From: Pseudomonas knackmussii B13 | Lineage (GTDB): Bacteria > Pseudomonadota > Gammaproteobacteria > Pseudomonadales > Pseudomonadaceae | Length of the DNA: 64,000 nucleotides | Direction: 5' to 3' | NCBI RefSeq assembly: GCF_000689415.1 | Contig: NZ_HG322950.1 | Location: 1,054,001-1,118,000 of the forward strand | In this document: positions 51,263 to 59,770 of the stretch, one piece after another | Layout: every line of letters begins with the position of its first letter | Position numbering within the stretch: position 1 is the stretch's first letter | Translations under genes and position numbers: made by a program | Notes under the pieces: generated by a model | The model's database searches: none | Told to the model about the DNA's origin: nothing | The model's input: only the letters and a program-made list of their open reading frames with translations

Positions 51263-51602
51263 CTGTCGTTCCTCCCTACTGCGTTGTGGTCGATCCAGCA
51301 TAGACCTTCAGACATGGTTGACAGACCCATCCTACGCTGCGCACTATCGGGCCCTCATTCGCGCAACGGACTTCCCATGTCCCTCTCTCTCGACCACTCG
51401 CTTCCGCTCCCGGGCTCCTTCGCCCAGGTTTGCGCGTGCGTCGCCGTTGCCAAGAAATCGAAGAAACAGTCGCTCATTTGACCGGGGCGTGCTGTCCCGT
51501 CAGATGGGCTGACAGGACAAGCGCAAGGTCGAACACTTCCCCCGCATGATTCCCGCACCCTCCCTGACGGCGACCAGACGGTCAGCCACAAGGAGTTTTC
51601 GC
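51263..51602. other. 340-bp intergenic region between the aldo/keto reductase and dapA-like genes
   Basis: It contains a possible 34-codon ORF (51377-51481, plus) with no good ribosome site, and an inverted repeat (51493-51503 with 51509-51519) with one mismatch that is a G-U pair only on the minus strand. No promoter stands out. Confidence 0.5.
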
Positions 51603-52469
51603 ATGTCGTCGTTTCGTGGAATCTGGGTAGCCCTGGTAACGCCGTTCCGGGCCGGGGAAATCGACTTCGCCGCATTGCAGGCGCTGGTCGGCAAGTTGCT
51701 GGAGGACGGCGTCGCCGGCTTCGTGGTCTGCGGCACCACCGGCGAGGCCGCAGCGCTGAGCCATGCCGAGCAGCTCGCCGTGCTCGACGCGGTGCTGCAA
51801 TGGGTGCCGTCGCAGCGAGTGATCATGGGCCTGGCCGGCAACAACCTGCGCGAGCTGCTGGCCTTCCAGCAGGAGGTCCAGCAGCGTCCGCTTGCCGGCG
51901 TCCTGGTGCCTGCGCCTTACTACATTCGACCGTCGCAGCAGGGGCTGGAGGCTTTCTTCCGCCAGGTCGCCGATGCGTCCACGGTGCCCGTGGTGCTCTA
52001 CGACATTCCCTATCGCACCGGCGTGCGCATCGAGCGTGAAACCCTGCGGCGCATCGTCCGGCATCCGCGCATTGCGGCGATCAAGGACTGCGGCGGCGAT
52101 GCGGAAACCACCATGGCGCTGATCGCCGACGGCAATGTCGAGGTGCTTGCCGGCGAGGATGTGCAGATTTTCGGCAACCTCTGCCTGGGCGGCGCGGGGG
52201 CGATTTCCGCTTCGGCGCATGTGCGCGCCGACCTGTATGTACACATGCAGCGGCTGGTGGAAGAGGGCGATCTGCCGGGCGCACGGCGCACCTTCTATCG
52301 CCTGCTGCCGTGGATGCAGGCGGCCTTCGCCGAGCCCAATCCGGCGGCGGTCAAGGCGGCGCTGGCACTGCAGGGGCAGATCGATGACGAGCTGCGCGAG
52401 CCCATGCAGCGTTGCGCGCCGGCGACCCTGGAGCGCCTGCACGGGGTGCTGGCCACACTGGCCGATTGA
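51603..52469 (+). CDS. Dihydrodipicolinate synthase-family aldolase/lyase (DapA paralogue)
   Basis: A 288-aa TIM-barrel lyase with the family residues: TTGE in VCGTTGEAAAL, the Tyr in YDIPYRTGVR and the Schiff-base Lys in AAIKDCGGD. The G-x-x-G-A-G-x-I-S end is also present. It could make dihydrodipicolinate or act on another 2-oxo acid; the organism very likely has a main dapA elsewhere, because this copy is not in the usual dapA-bamC context. AAGGAG lies 8 nt before the ATG at 51603. Confidence 0.8.
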   Translation: MSSFRGIWVALVTPFRAGEIDFAALQALVGKLLEDGVAGFVVCGTTGEAAALSHAEQLAVLDAVLQWVPSQRVIMGLAGNNLRELLAFQQEVQQRPLAGVLVPAPYYIRPSQQGLEAFFRQVADASTVPVVLYDIPYRTGVRIERETLRRIVRHPRIAAIKDCGGDAETTMALIADGNVEVLAGEDVQIFGNLCLGGAGAISASAHVRADLYVHMQRLVEEGDLPGARRTFYRLLPWMQAAFAEPNPAAVKAALALQGQIDDELREPMQRCAPATLERLHGVLATLAD

Positions 52470-52533
52470 CGGGAAAGGCGCCGCCGCCATGGCTTTGGCC
52501 TATCATGGCGGCCTTCTCAAGCGGAGCACGACC

Positions 52534-52869
52534 ATGACCGACCACACCCTCTACCTGCTCGACCAGCTCGAAATGGCCGACATGCTGCTGATCGACGGCC
52601 TGCACGCCTGGCAGTTCGAGCTCGACGAGGCGCTGCTCGACCGCGCCGAAGCCGCAGCCGATGCGGGCGAGCCCTTCGCCAGCGAAGAGGTGGTATTGCG
52701 CGTGGAGGTCGTCGACGGGCGCGATCGCCGTCAATGGCAGTTCACCTACAACGAGGTGATGGAAGCGCAGCATCAGGCCGAAGACGACAGTTGGATCCTG
52801 CTGCAGGGCGAGCAGGAGCACCGCTTGTGCTGCCTTGGGGCCCATTCGGCCAGCGGCGAGGATGACTGA
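52534..52869 (+). CDS. Conserved small acidic protein (DUF5629-like)
   Basis: The 111-aa acidic protein starts MTDHTLYLLDQLEMADMLLIDGLHAWQFELDE and has an alpha-beta pattern with no known motif. It matches a Pseudomonas-specific hypothetical that, as I recall, lies next to leuA in P. aeruginosa. It is convergent with leuA, and the shared terminator lies between them. GCGGAGCA is a weak ribosome site. Confidence 0.75.
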   Translation: MTDHTLYLLDQLEMADMLLIDGLHAWQFELDEALLDRAEAAADAGEPFASEEVVLRVEVVDGRDRRQWQFTYNEVMEAQHQAEDDSWILLQGEQEHRLCCLGAHSASGEDD

Positions 52870-52927
52870 GCAGTTTGAAGCAGGGCCGAGGGATCGTCCC
52901 GCAGGCGCTGCCTGATTTCGATCCTGC

Positions 52928-52963
52928 AAAAAAACAGCCCCGGACAGCGAACTGCCCGGGGCG
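52928..52963. terminator. Terminator between the small acidic gene and leuA
   Basis: GCCCCGG...CCCGGGGC hairpin. On the minus strand it ends in a run of T (from the A7 at 52928-52934), placing it as the leuA terminator 25 nt past the stop. Confidence 0.85.
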
Positions 52964-52987
52964 AGGGGGACTGCGGTAGGACCGGGC

Positions 52988-54658
52988 TTACGCCGCCTTG
53001 GCGTGGCCCAGCGTCACCGCGCGGTTCAGCGCGCTGAACAGGGCGCGGAAGCTGGCGGTGGTGATGTTTTCGTCGATGCCGATGCCGTGCAGCGAGCGGC
53101 CGCCTTCGACGCGCAGCTCGATGTAGGCTGCGGCGCGCGCGGTGGTTCCGGCGCCGATGGCGTGCTCGTTGTAGTCCATGATCTCGACGTCGACCGGCAG
53201 CGCGGCGACCAGGGCTTCCAGGGTGCCTTTGCCCTTGCCGTGCCAGCGGTGTTGTTCACCCTTGTGCACCACGTCGATGTCGATGGCGCAGATGCCGTTT
53301 TCTTCCTGCAGGCGGTAGTTCTTCAGCGCGAAGGGCGTGACGACTTGCAGGTATTCGGCTTCCAGCAGGGCGTAGATCTGCTCGGCGGTCATCTCCAGGC
53401 CCAGGCGATCGGTCTCGTTCTGCACGACCTGGCTGAACTCGATCTGCATGCGGCGCGGCAGGCTGATGCCGTATTCCTGTTCGAGCAGGAAGGTGATGCC
53501 GCCCTTGCCGGACTGGCTGTTCACGCGGATCACCGCTTCGTAGCTGCGGCCGATGTCGGCCGGGTCGATCGGCAGGTACGGCACTTCCCACACGGCATCG
53601 TCCTTCTGCTGGGCGAAGCCCTTGCGGATGGCGTCCTGGTGCGAGCCGGAGAAGGCGGTGTGGACCAGGTCGCCGACGTACGGGTGACGCGGGTGCACCG
53701 GAATCTGGTTGCACTCTTCGACCACCTTGCGCACGGCGTCGATGTCGGAGAAGTCCAGCTGCGGGTCGATGCCCTGGGTGTACATGTTCAGCGCCATGGT
53801 CACCAGGCAGAGGTTGCCGGTGCGCTCGCCGTTGCCGAACAGGCAGCCTTCGACGCGGTCGGCGCCGGCCATCAGCGCCAGTTCCGAAGCGGCTACACCG
53901 GTGCCACGGTCATTGTGGGTGTGCAGGCTGAGCAGCACGCTGTCGCGCTTGTCGATGTGGCGGCCGAACCACTCGATCTGGTCGGCGTAGTTGTTCGGGG
54001 TGGCGCACTCGATGGTGGCGGGCAGGTTGAGGATCAGGCGGTTGGCCGGGGTCGGCTGGAACACGTCGATCACTGCGTTGCACACCTCGACGGCGAAGTC
54101 TGTCTCGGTCGAGCTGAAGACTTCCGGCGAGTACTCGAAGCCCCACTGGGTCTCAGGCGCGGCATCGGCCAGGCGCTTGATGGTCTTGCCGGCGGCCACG
54201 GCGATGGCTTTCACGCCGGCCTTGTCCTGGTTGAAGACGATCTTGCGGAAGCTCGGTGCGCAGGCGTTGTAGTAGTGGACGATGGCGCGCTTGGCGCCCT
54301 TCAGCGACTCGAAGGTGCGCTCGATGAGGTCGTCACGGGCCTGGGTCAGCACCTGGATGGTGACGTCGTCGGGGATGTGGCCGCCTTCGATCAGCTCGCG
54401 GACGAAGTCGAAGTCGGTCTGCGAGGCGGACGGGAAGCCCACTTCGATTTCCTTCAGGCCAACCTGTACCAGGCACTTGAAGAAACGCATCTTCTTCTCG
54501 GCGTCCATCGGCTCGATCAGCGACTGGTTGCCGTCACGCAGGTCGGTGGACAGCCAGATCGGCGCCTTGTCGATGACCTTGTCCGGCCAGGTACGGTCGG
54601 GCAGGGTGATCTGGGTGAACGGACGGTATTTCTTCGACGGGTCTTTGAGCATGGTCAT
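52988..54658 (-). CDS. leuA: 2-isopropylmalate synthase (type 2 LeuA)
   Basis: The 556-aa enzyme catalyses the first committed step of leucine synthesis (acetyl-CoA + 2-oxoisovalerate). It begins with the APIWLSTDLRDGNQSL catalytic barrel, has the HTHNDRGTGVA metal site, and a long C-terminal regulatory (LeuA allosteric) domain with HAIGAGTTARAAAY, as in the Mycobacterium/Pseudomonas long form. Start at 54658, with AAGGA about 8 nt upstream. It is preceded by a leader ORF and ends at the hairpin/T-run terminator. Confidence 0.97.
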   Translation of the reverse strand: MTMLKDPSKKYRPFTQITLPDRTWPDKVIDKAPIWLSTDLRDGNQSLIEPMDAEKKMRFFKCLVQVGLKEIEVGFPSASQTDFDFVRELIEGGHIPDDVTIQVLTQARDDLIERTFESLKGAKRAIVHYYNACAPSFRKIVFNQDKAGVKAIAVAAGKTIKRLADAAPETQWGFEYSPEVFSSTETDFAVEVCNAVIDVFQPTPANRLILNLPATIECATPNNYADQIEWFGRHIDKRDSVLLSLHTHNDRGTGVAASELALMAGADRVEGCLFGNGERTGNLCLVTMALNMYTQGIDPQLDFSDIDAVRKVVEECNQIPVHPRHPYVGDLVHTAFSGSHQDAIRKGFAQQKDDAVWEVPYLPIDPADIGRSYEAVIRVNSQSGKGGITFLLEQEYGISLPRRMQIEFSQVVQNETDRLGLEMTAEQIYALLEAEYLQVVTPFALKNYRLQEENGICAIDIDVVHKGEQHRWHGKGKGTLEALVAALPVDVEIMDYNEHAIGAGTTARAAAYIELRVEGGRSLHGIGIDENITTASFRALFSALNRAVTLGHAKAA

Positions 54659-54736
54659 GAGCGGATTCCTTGGACTTCCTGGCCAACCGGCCTGTGCGAG
54701 CGCGAGTAGATGAAGAGATGAAACGACGCGAAGGTT

Positions 54737-54814
54737 TCAGCCACGCAGTCGCGGACTGACCAGACGCAGGCAGGCGTGTTGGCGAAGCAGGATGAGGGTA
54801 TGTGCAGTTTTCAT
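54737..54814 (-). CDS. leuL: leuA leader peptide (25 aa)
   Basis: A minus-strand ORF of 25 codons lies 78 nt before leuA. It starts MKTAHTLILL and ends V-S-P-R-L-R-G; six of its 25 residues are Leu, with Leu codons at positions 7, 9, 10, 16, 18 and 23. A short Leu-rich ORF ahead of a leucine biosynthesis gene is the arrangement expected of translation-coupled attenuation. A hairpin CAGGCCGGTTGGCC lies between it and leuA, but a clear T-run terminator is not seen, so the control might act through translation or Rho. Confidence 0.72.
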   Translation of the reverse strand: MKTAHTLILLRQHACLRLVSPRLRG

Positions 54815-55073
54815 AGCGCCCACCCTAGTGCTGTCGGATGTTCGTGGCAAGCATTGTCTAAAAATTGGCAGGAATCGTCTCTATTTTTGATTTGGCGCGA
54901 TTTTATGTAATTCGATTCCGATTTGGTCGCAAGAAATTGCCCTAGGAAAACTCTGCTTTACTGCATTCTGCGGCTTCATGCCGCAGGGGCATTCGGCCAT
55001 CAGCGAATTGCACCTCGCCATCGACCGGAGTAAAACGCCGCCTGGCTGCGACAACCAGCCCAAAGGACCCTTC

Positions 55074-55475
55074 GTGATCGACCGCAAACGACATTCCCAC
55101 CGCTCCGGCATGGCCATCTGGCTGGCGTTCTTCGCCATGCTGATGATCCATCTCGGCCCGCTGGTGTCGCAGTCGATGCCGATGGACCACGTCATGCCGG
55201 CCATGGCCGGCATGGACGAGATGGCCTGCTCCGACGAGGCGCGCAGCGGTCACCATGAATCCGTCATGCCCAAGCCGGCGGCGGGCTTCATGGAGAAGTG
55301 CGGCTATTGCGGCCTGCTGATCCACAGCCCGGTGCTCGATGCGCCGCAGCTGTTCCTCCCCGCCGACCTGCCCGGCGCTGCGCCGGCACCCCAGGTCGTC
55401 ATCGAACATCCGATTCCCGCCTCGCCGGTGTTCCCCGGCGCGCGTTCGCGCGCGCCACCGTCCATGACCGCCTGA
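55074..55475 (+). CDS. DUF2946 protein, copper-responsive uORF (CruR-type)
   Basis: The 133-aa protein has a hydrophobic N-terminal segment (residues about 13-31, MAIWLAFFAMLMIH), Met/His-rich MPMDHVMPAMAGMDEM, a CGYC motif (C76-x-x-C79) and a C-terminal RAPP (126-129) four residues from the end. In Bordetella pertussis a DUF2946 uORF (bp2923) senses Cu by the CxxC motif, stalls at RAPP when Cu is absent, and so allows expression of the following TonB receptor; with Cu, Rho ends transcription. Both motifs are present here, directly in front of a copper TonB receptor. The stop-to-start gap (55476-55584) is C-rich, fitting a rut site. GTG start with AAAGGA about 7 nt upstream. Confidence 0.88.
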   Translation: MIDRKRHSHRSGMAIWLAFFAMLMIHLGPLVSQSMPMDHVMPAMAGMDEMACSDEARSGHHESVMPKPAAGFMEKCGYCGLLIHSPVLDAPQLFLPADLPGAAPAPQVVIEHPIPASPVFPGARSRAPPSMTA

Positions 55476-55584
55476 CCGACCGTCACTGCCACCGCCCGCT
55501 CGCCGCGCGCCGGAGCCCGTCTCCTGCGTGCGCGCTCGCCGTGCGCGTGGCCGGAAGAATCTCGTCATCGATCATGGAATGCAC

Positions 55585-57693
55585 ATGTCCAACTCCTTCC
55601 TGCGCGGGCGTGCTCGCCCCGCATACCTGCGCACCTTTTGCGCACTCGCCGCCCTTGGCGTCGTCCCCTTCGCCTCGGCGGCAGACAGCGATCCGCACGC
55701 CGACCACTCGATCATCGAGCTGGAGCCCGCGGTCATCACCGCTGTGCAGCAGAGCTCGCCGCTGACCATCGTCACCAACCCCAAGGAAGCGCGGCAGCCA
55801 GTGCCGGCCAGCGACGGCACCGACTACCTGAAGACCATCCCCGGCTTCTCCGCCATCAGAAATGGCGGCACCAATGGCGATCCGGTGCTGCGCGGGATGT
55901 TCGGCTCGCGCCTGAACCTGCGCACCAATGGCGGGCTGATGATCGGCGCTTGCCCGTTCCGCATGGACGCGCCCAGCTCCTACATCGCACCGGAAACCTT
56001 CGACAAGCTGACCGTGGTCAAGGGCCCGGAAACTGTCATATGGGGCCCCGGCGCCTCGGCTGGTACCGTGCGCTTCGACCGTGAGCCCGAGCATTTCGGC
56101 GAACTGGGCAGCCGCCTGAACGGCAGCGTCCTGGCTGGCTCCAACGGCCGCTTCGACAAAGTCATCGATGGTGCCGTTGGCGGTCCCCAGGGCTACCTGC
56201 GGGTGGTCGGCAACCAGGCCCAGGCCGACGACTACAAGGACGGCAACGGCGATACCGTGCCCTCTCGCTGGGACAAGTGGAACGGCGACGTCGCCGCCGG
56301 CTGGACCCCGGATGCCGACACCCTGGTCGAGCTGACCGCCGGCAAGGGTAACGGGAAGGCACGCTACGCCGGGCGCGGCATGGACGGCTCTCAGTTCAAG
56401 CGCGAGAGCCTCGGCCTGCGCTTCGAGAAGCGCAACATCAGCGAGGTGTTCCAGAAGCTGGAGGCGCAGGTCTACTACAACTACGCCGACCACATCATGG
56501 ACAACTTCCGCCTGCGCACCCCCGACCCGAGCAGCATGATGCCCATGCCGATGGCCTCTGAAGTCGACCGGCGCACCGTCGGCGGCCGGGTGGCGGCGAC
56601 CCTGGACTGGTCCGACTACCAGCTGGTCACCGGCGTCGATGCCCTGCGCAGCGAGCACCGCGAGCGCAACTCCAGCTTCGACATGATGAGCGACACCTTC
56701 ACCGACACCGACGCCTTCCCATGGACGAAAGACGCGGTGATGCACGACTACGGCGCCTTCGCCGAGCTGACCTGGTACGCCGCCGAGCGCAGCCGGGTGA
56801 TCGGTGGTGCGCGCCTCGACCGCGCGGACGCCAAGGACTACCGGCAGACCCTCGGCAGCATGTCGATGAGCATGCCCAACCCGACTGCCGGCGATACCCG
56901 CAGCGACACCCTGCCCAGCGCCTTCGCCCGCTACGAGCACGACCTGGCCGATTCGCCGACCACGCTGTACGCCGGCCTCGGTTACGTCGAGCGTTTCCCC
57001 GACTACTGGGAGCTGTTCTCGCCGAGCAACGGGCCGAGCGGTTCGGTCAACGCATTCGATGCGATCAAGCCGGAGAAGACCACCCAGCTGGACATCGGCG
57101 CGCAGTACGACGACGGCAAGCTGCAAGCCTGGGTATCGGCCTACGCCGGCGTGGTGCATGACTTCATCCTGTTCGACTACGACACCGACATGATGGGTAT
57201 GAGCAGCACCCAGGCGCGCAACATCAACGCGCGGATCATGGGCGGCGAACTGGGCGCCAGCTATCGCCTGGACTCGAACTGGAAGACCGACACCACCCTG
57301 GCGTACGCCTGGGGCAAGAACACCACCGATGGTCGCGCCCTGCCGCAGATGCCGCCGCTGGAGGCGCGCCTGGGGCTGACCTACGAACGCGACCTGTGGA
57401 GCGTCGGCGGCCTGTGGCGCCTGGTGGCGGCGCAGAACCGCGTGGCCATCGGCGAGGGCAACGTGGTCGGCCAGGACTTCGACAAGACCGGCGGCTTCGG
57501 CGTGTTCTCGCTCAATGGCGCCTACAAGCTGAGCAAGAACTTCAAGGTCAGCACCGGCATCGACAACCTCTTCGACAAGGCCTACGCCGAGCACCTCAAC
57601 CTGGCGGGCGACGCCGGTTTCGGCTTCCCCGGCGACAAGGCGATCAACGAACCGGGTCGCACCTACTGGACCAAAGTGGACTTCAGCTTCTAA
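55585..57693 (+). CDS. OprC-like TonB-dependent copper receptor
   Basis: A 702-aa outer-membrane receptor. Signal peptide (about residues 1-30, ending ASA), a TonB-box-like/plug domain (about 40-190: KTIPGFSAIRNGGTNGDPVLRGMFGSR... with GGLMIGACPFRMD, typical of OprC/NosA), then a 22-strand barrel with a C-terminal aromatic residue (F). Met-rich loops such as MMPMPMASE suggest Cu binding. OprC takes up copper in P. aeruginosa. It is the second gene of the operon behind the DUF2946 uORF; ATG 55585 or 55579 could start it. Confidence 0.9.
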   Translation: MSNSFLRGRARPAYLRTFCALAALGVVPFASAADSDPHADHSIIELEPAVITAVQQSSPLTIVTNPKEARQPVPASDGTDYLKTIPGFSAIRNGGTNGDPVLRGMFGSRLNLRTNGGLMIGACPFRMDAPSSYIAPETFDKLTVVKGPETVIWGPGASAGTVRFDREPEHFGELGSRLNGSVLAGSNGRFDKVIDGAVGGPQGYLRVVGNQAQADDYKDGNGDTVPSRWDKWNGDVAAGWTPDADTLVELTAGKGNGKARYAGRGMDGSQFKRESLGLRFEKRNISEVFQKLEAQVYYNYADHIMDNFRLRTPDPSSMMPMPMASEVDRRTVGGRVAATLDWSDYQLVTGVDALRSEHRERNSSFDMMSDTFTDTDAFPWTKDAVMHDYGAFAELTWYAAERSRVIGGARLDRADAKDYRQTLGSMSMSMPNPTAGDTRSDTLPSAFARYEHDLADSPTTLYAGLGYVERFPDYWELFSPSNGPSGSVNAFDAIKPEKTTQLDIGAQYDDGKLQAWVSAYAGVVHDFILFDYDTDMMGMSSTQARNINARIMGGELGASYRLDSNWKTDTTLAYAWGKNTTDGRALPQMPPLEARLGLTYERDLWSVGGLWRLVAAQNRVAIGEGNVVGQDFDKTGGFGVFSLNGAYKLSKNFKVSTGIDNLFDKAYAEHLNLAGDAGFGFPGDKAINEPGRTYWTKVDFSF

Positions 57694-57745
57694 GGCCCGC
57701 CGCGCCCGCTCCGGCGGGTGCGGTCTTGCGTGGAGACAACGACAC

Positions 57746-59113
57746 ATGAAAAAGACCGTGGATTTCTACAACCTGGCCTGGCGTTGGCATTTCTATGCGG
57801 GATTGTTCGTCGCGCCCTTCATGATCCTGCTGGCGTTCACCGGGATCATCTATCTGTTCAAGCCGCAGCTCGACGTTTTGATGTACCGCGATCTGCTCGA
57901 GGTGCAGCCAGCGGCACAGGTGCTAAGCGCCGACGAGCAACTGGCGCGGCTGCACCAGGCGTTGCCGCAGGCGGCGGTCAGCAAGTACCTGCCGCCGGCG
58001 ACGGCCGAAAGCAGCGCGCAGTTCGTCGCCAGTCTTGACGGTCGCGAAACCAATCTGTTCGTGAACCCCTACAGCGGCGAGCTGCTCGGCAGCCAGGATG
58101 CCCACTACAACCTGCAGGCTATCGCCCGGGCGCTGCACGGTGAGTTGATGATCGGCACCGTCGGCGACCGCCTGATCGAACTGGCCGCCGGCTGGGGCAT
58201 CGTCCTGGTGGTGTCGGGCGTCTACCTGTGGTGGCCGCGCGGGCGCGGCAAGCGTGGCGTGCTGGTCCCCAACCGCGAGCAGCGTGGGCGTGGCTGGTGG
58301 CGCGAGCTGCATGCGGTCACCGGCTTCTGGGGGGCGGCTTTGCTGCTGTTCATGCTGCTCTCGGGGATGACCTGGACCGGCTACTGGGGCGAGTCCTTCG
58401 CCGATGTCTGGAACCGCTTCCCGGCGGCGATGTGGAACGACGTGCCCAAGTCCGACGTGCAGGCACGTTCGCTCAACGAAGCGCACCGGCAGACCGTGCC
58501 CTGGGCCATGGAGAACACGCCGATGCCGGTTTCCGGCGCCCATGCCGAGCACGCCGGACATATGGCGGGTGGCTCGATGGCCGCGCCGCAGATTGGCTTG
58601 CAGCAGGTAGTCGACATCGCTCGCGAGCGTGGGGTGACGCCGGGCTACAGCATCAGCCTGCCCAAAGGCGAGGAGGGCGTATTCACCGTTTCGGTGTTTG
58701 CCGACGACCCGCGCAACGACGCCACCCTGCATGTCGACCAGTACAGCGGCAAGGTCCTCGCCGACGTGCGCTGGAAGGACTACGGCCTCGTGGCACGCAG
58801 CGTCGAGACAGGCGTGATGCTGCACGAGGGCAAGATGTTCGGCCTGGCCAACCAGCTGCTGATGCTCGCCGTCTGCCTGATGATCCTGTTCAGCGCCGCC
58901 AGCGGCCTGTGGTTGTGGTGGCTGCGCAAGCCGGCCGGGCGCCTGGGCGTGCCTCCGCTGCCGCATGCCTTGCCGGTGTGGAAGGTTGGCCTGGGCATCG
59001 TGGTGCTGCTGGGCATTGCCTTCCCCCTGGTAGGCGCGTCGCTGCTGCTGGTCTGGGGCTTCGACTGGCTGGTGCTTTCGCGCCTGGCTAGTGGGCGCCA
59101 GGCCTTCGATTGA
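57746..59113 (+). CDS. PepSY-associated transmembrane protein
   Basis: The 455-aa inner-membrane protein has the PepSY_TM arrangement: four to five helices (residues about 15-40, 145-165, 195-220, 370-395 and 420-445) and two PepSY-like domains. The FYAGLFVAPFMILLAFTGIIYLFKPQ start and WWPRGRGKRGVL follow the family pattern, including basic loops. A Met/His segment HAEHAGHMAGGSM suggests metal contact. PepSY membrane proteins often stand beside TonB receptors and may act as ferric/cupric reductases. Here it follows the OprC-like receptor by 52 nt. Confidence 0.87.
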   Translation: MKKTVDFYNLAWRWHFYAGLFVAPFMILLAFTGIIYLFKPQLDVLMYRDLLEVQPAAQVLSADEQLARLHQALPQAAVSKYLPPATAESSAQFVASLDGRETNLFVNPYSGELLGSQDAHYNLQAIARALHGELMIGTVGDRLIELAAGWGIVLVVSGVYLWWPRGRGKRGVLVPNREQRGRGWWRELHAVTGFWGAALLLFMLLSGMTWTGYWGESFADVWNRFPAAMWNDVPKSDVQARSLNEAHRQTVPWAMENTPMPVSGAHAEHAGHMAGGSMAAPQIGLQQVVDIARERGVTPGYSISLPKGEEGVFTVSVFADDPRNDATLHVDQYSGKVLADVRWKDYGLVARSVETGVMLHEGKMFGLANQLLMLAVCLMILFSAASGLWLWWLRKPAGRLGVPPLPHALPVWKVGLGIVVLLGIAFPLVGASLLLVWGFDWLVLSRLASGRQAFD

Positions 59114-59238
59114 GTTGTGCGCCGGCGGCCCTGTCGCCGGCTTGAGTGGGGGCGCGGAGCGGCTATGCTGCCCGGGCCCTCGACGTTGCCGCCGGTCCTC
59201 TTGCCGGTCGGCCCATGAGACTGCTAGGAGTTTCCACC

Positions 59239-59739
59239 ATGCGCAAAACCCTGCTGGCCTTCGCGGCCCTGCTGTCCTTCTCCGCTCCGCTTCTGGCCCA
59301 CGAGTACAAGGCTGGCGACCTCGAGATCGAACATCCCTGGTCGCTGCTGCTGCCGGCCGTCTCGGCAAACGGCGCGGCCTATTTCGTCGTGCACAACCAC
59401 GGCAAGTCCGCCGATCGCCTGGTCGGTGCCGACACCGAGCGCGCTGCCAGTGCCGAAGTGCACGAGCACGTGATGAAGGACGGCATGATGAAGATGCAAA
59501 AGGTCGAAGGCGTGGACATTCCCGCCGGCGGCACCCTGACCTTCGCACCCGGCCACTACCACCTGATGCTGTTCGGCCTGAAGAAGCCGCTGGCCGACGG
59601 AGAGCGTTTCCCGGTGACCCTGCATTTCCAGAAGGCCGGCGACGTGAAGGTCGAGGTCGAGGTCCAGAAGCAGGCACCGGGCGCTGCCGAGCATGACGAC
59701 CACGATATGTCCGACATGCCGGGCATGAAGATGAACTGA
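59239..59739 (+). CDS. Copper chaperone PCu(A)C
   Basis: The 166-aa periplasmic protein has a signal peptide (residues 1-20, LLAH cleavage region), the cupredoxin-like PCuAC fold, the H-x-x-x-M-x-x-M copper motif in EHVMKDGMMKM and GHYHLMLFGLK. An added C-terminal tail HDDHDMSDMPGMKM supplies further Cu ligands. The ATG at 59239 is supported by TAGGAG (59225-59230). It is the last gene of the copper operon, likely delivering Cu to cytochrome oxidase. Confidence 0.9.
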   Translation: MRKTLLAFAALLSFSAPLLAHEYKAGDLEIEHPWSLLLPAVSANGAAYFVVHNHGKSADRLVGADTERAASAEVHEHVMKDGMMKMQKVEGVDIPAGGTLTFAPGHYHLMLFGLKKPLADGERFPVTLHFQKAGDVKVEVEVQKQAPGAAEHDDHDMSDMPGMKMN

Positions 59740-59770
59740 CTCGTCGATTTCGAGCGTCGCCGGGCGCTGT

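Noticed and set aside
55483..57747. A minus-strand frame of about 750 codons antisense to the OprC-like receptor
   Set aside because: The receptor has a clear signal peptide, plug and barrel; the antisense frame has no start site or domain.
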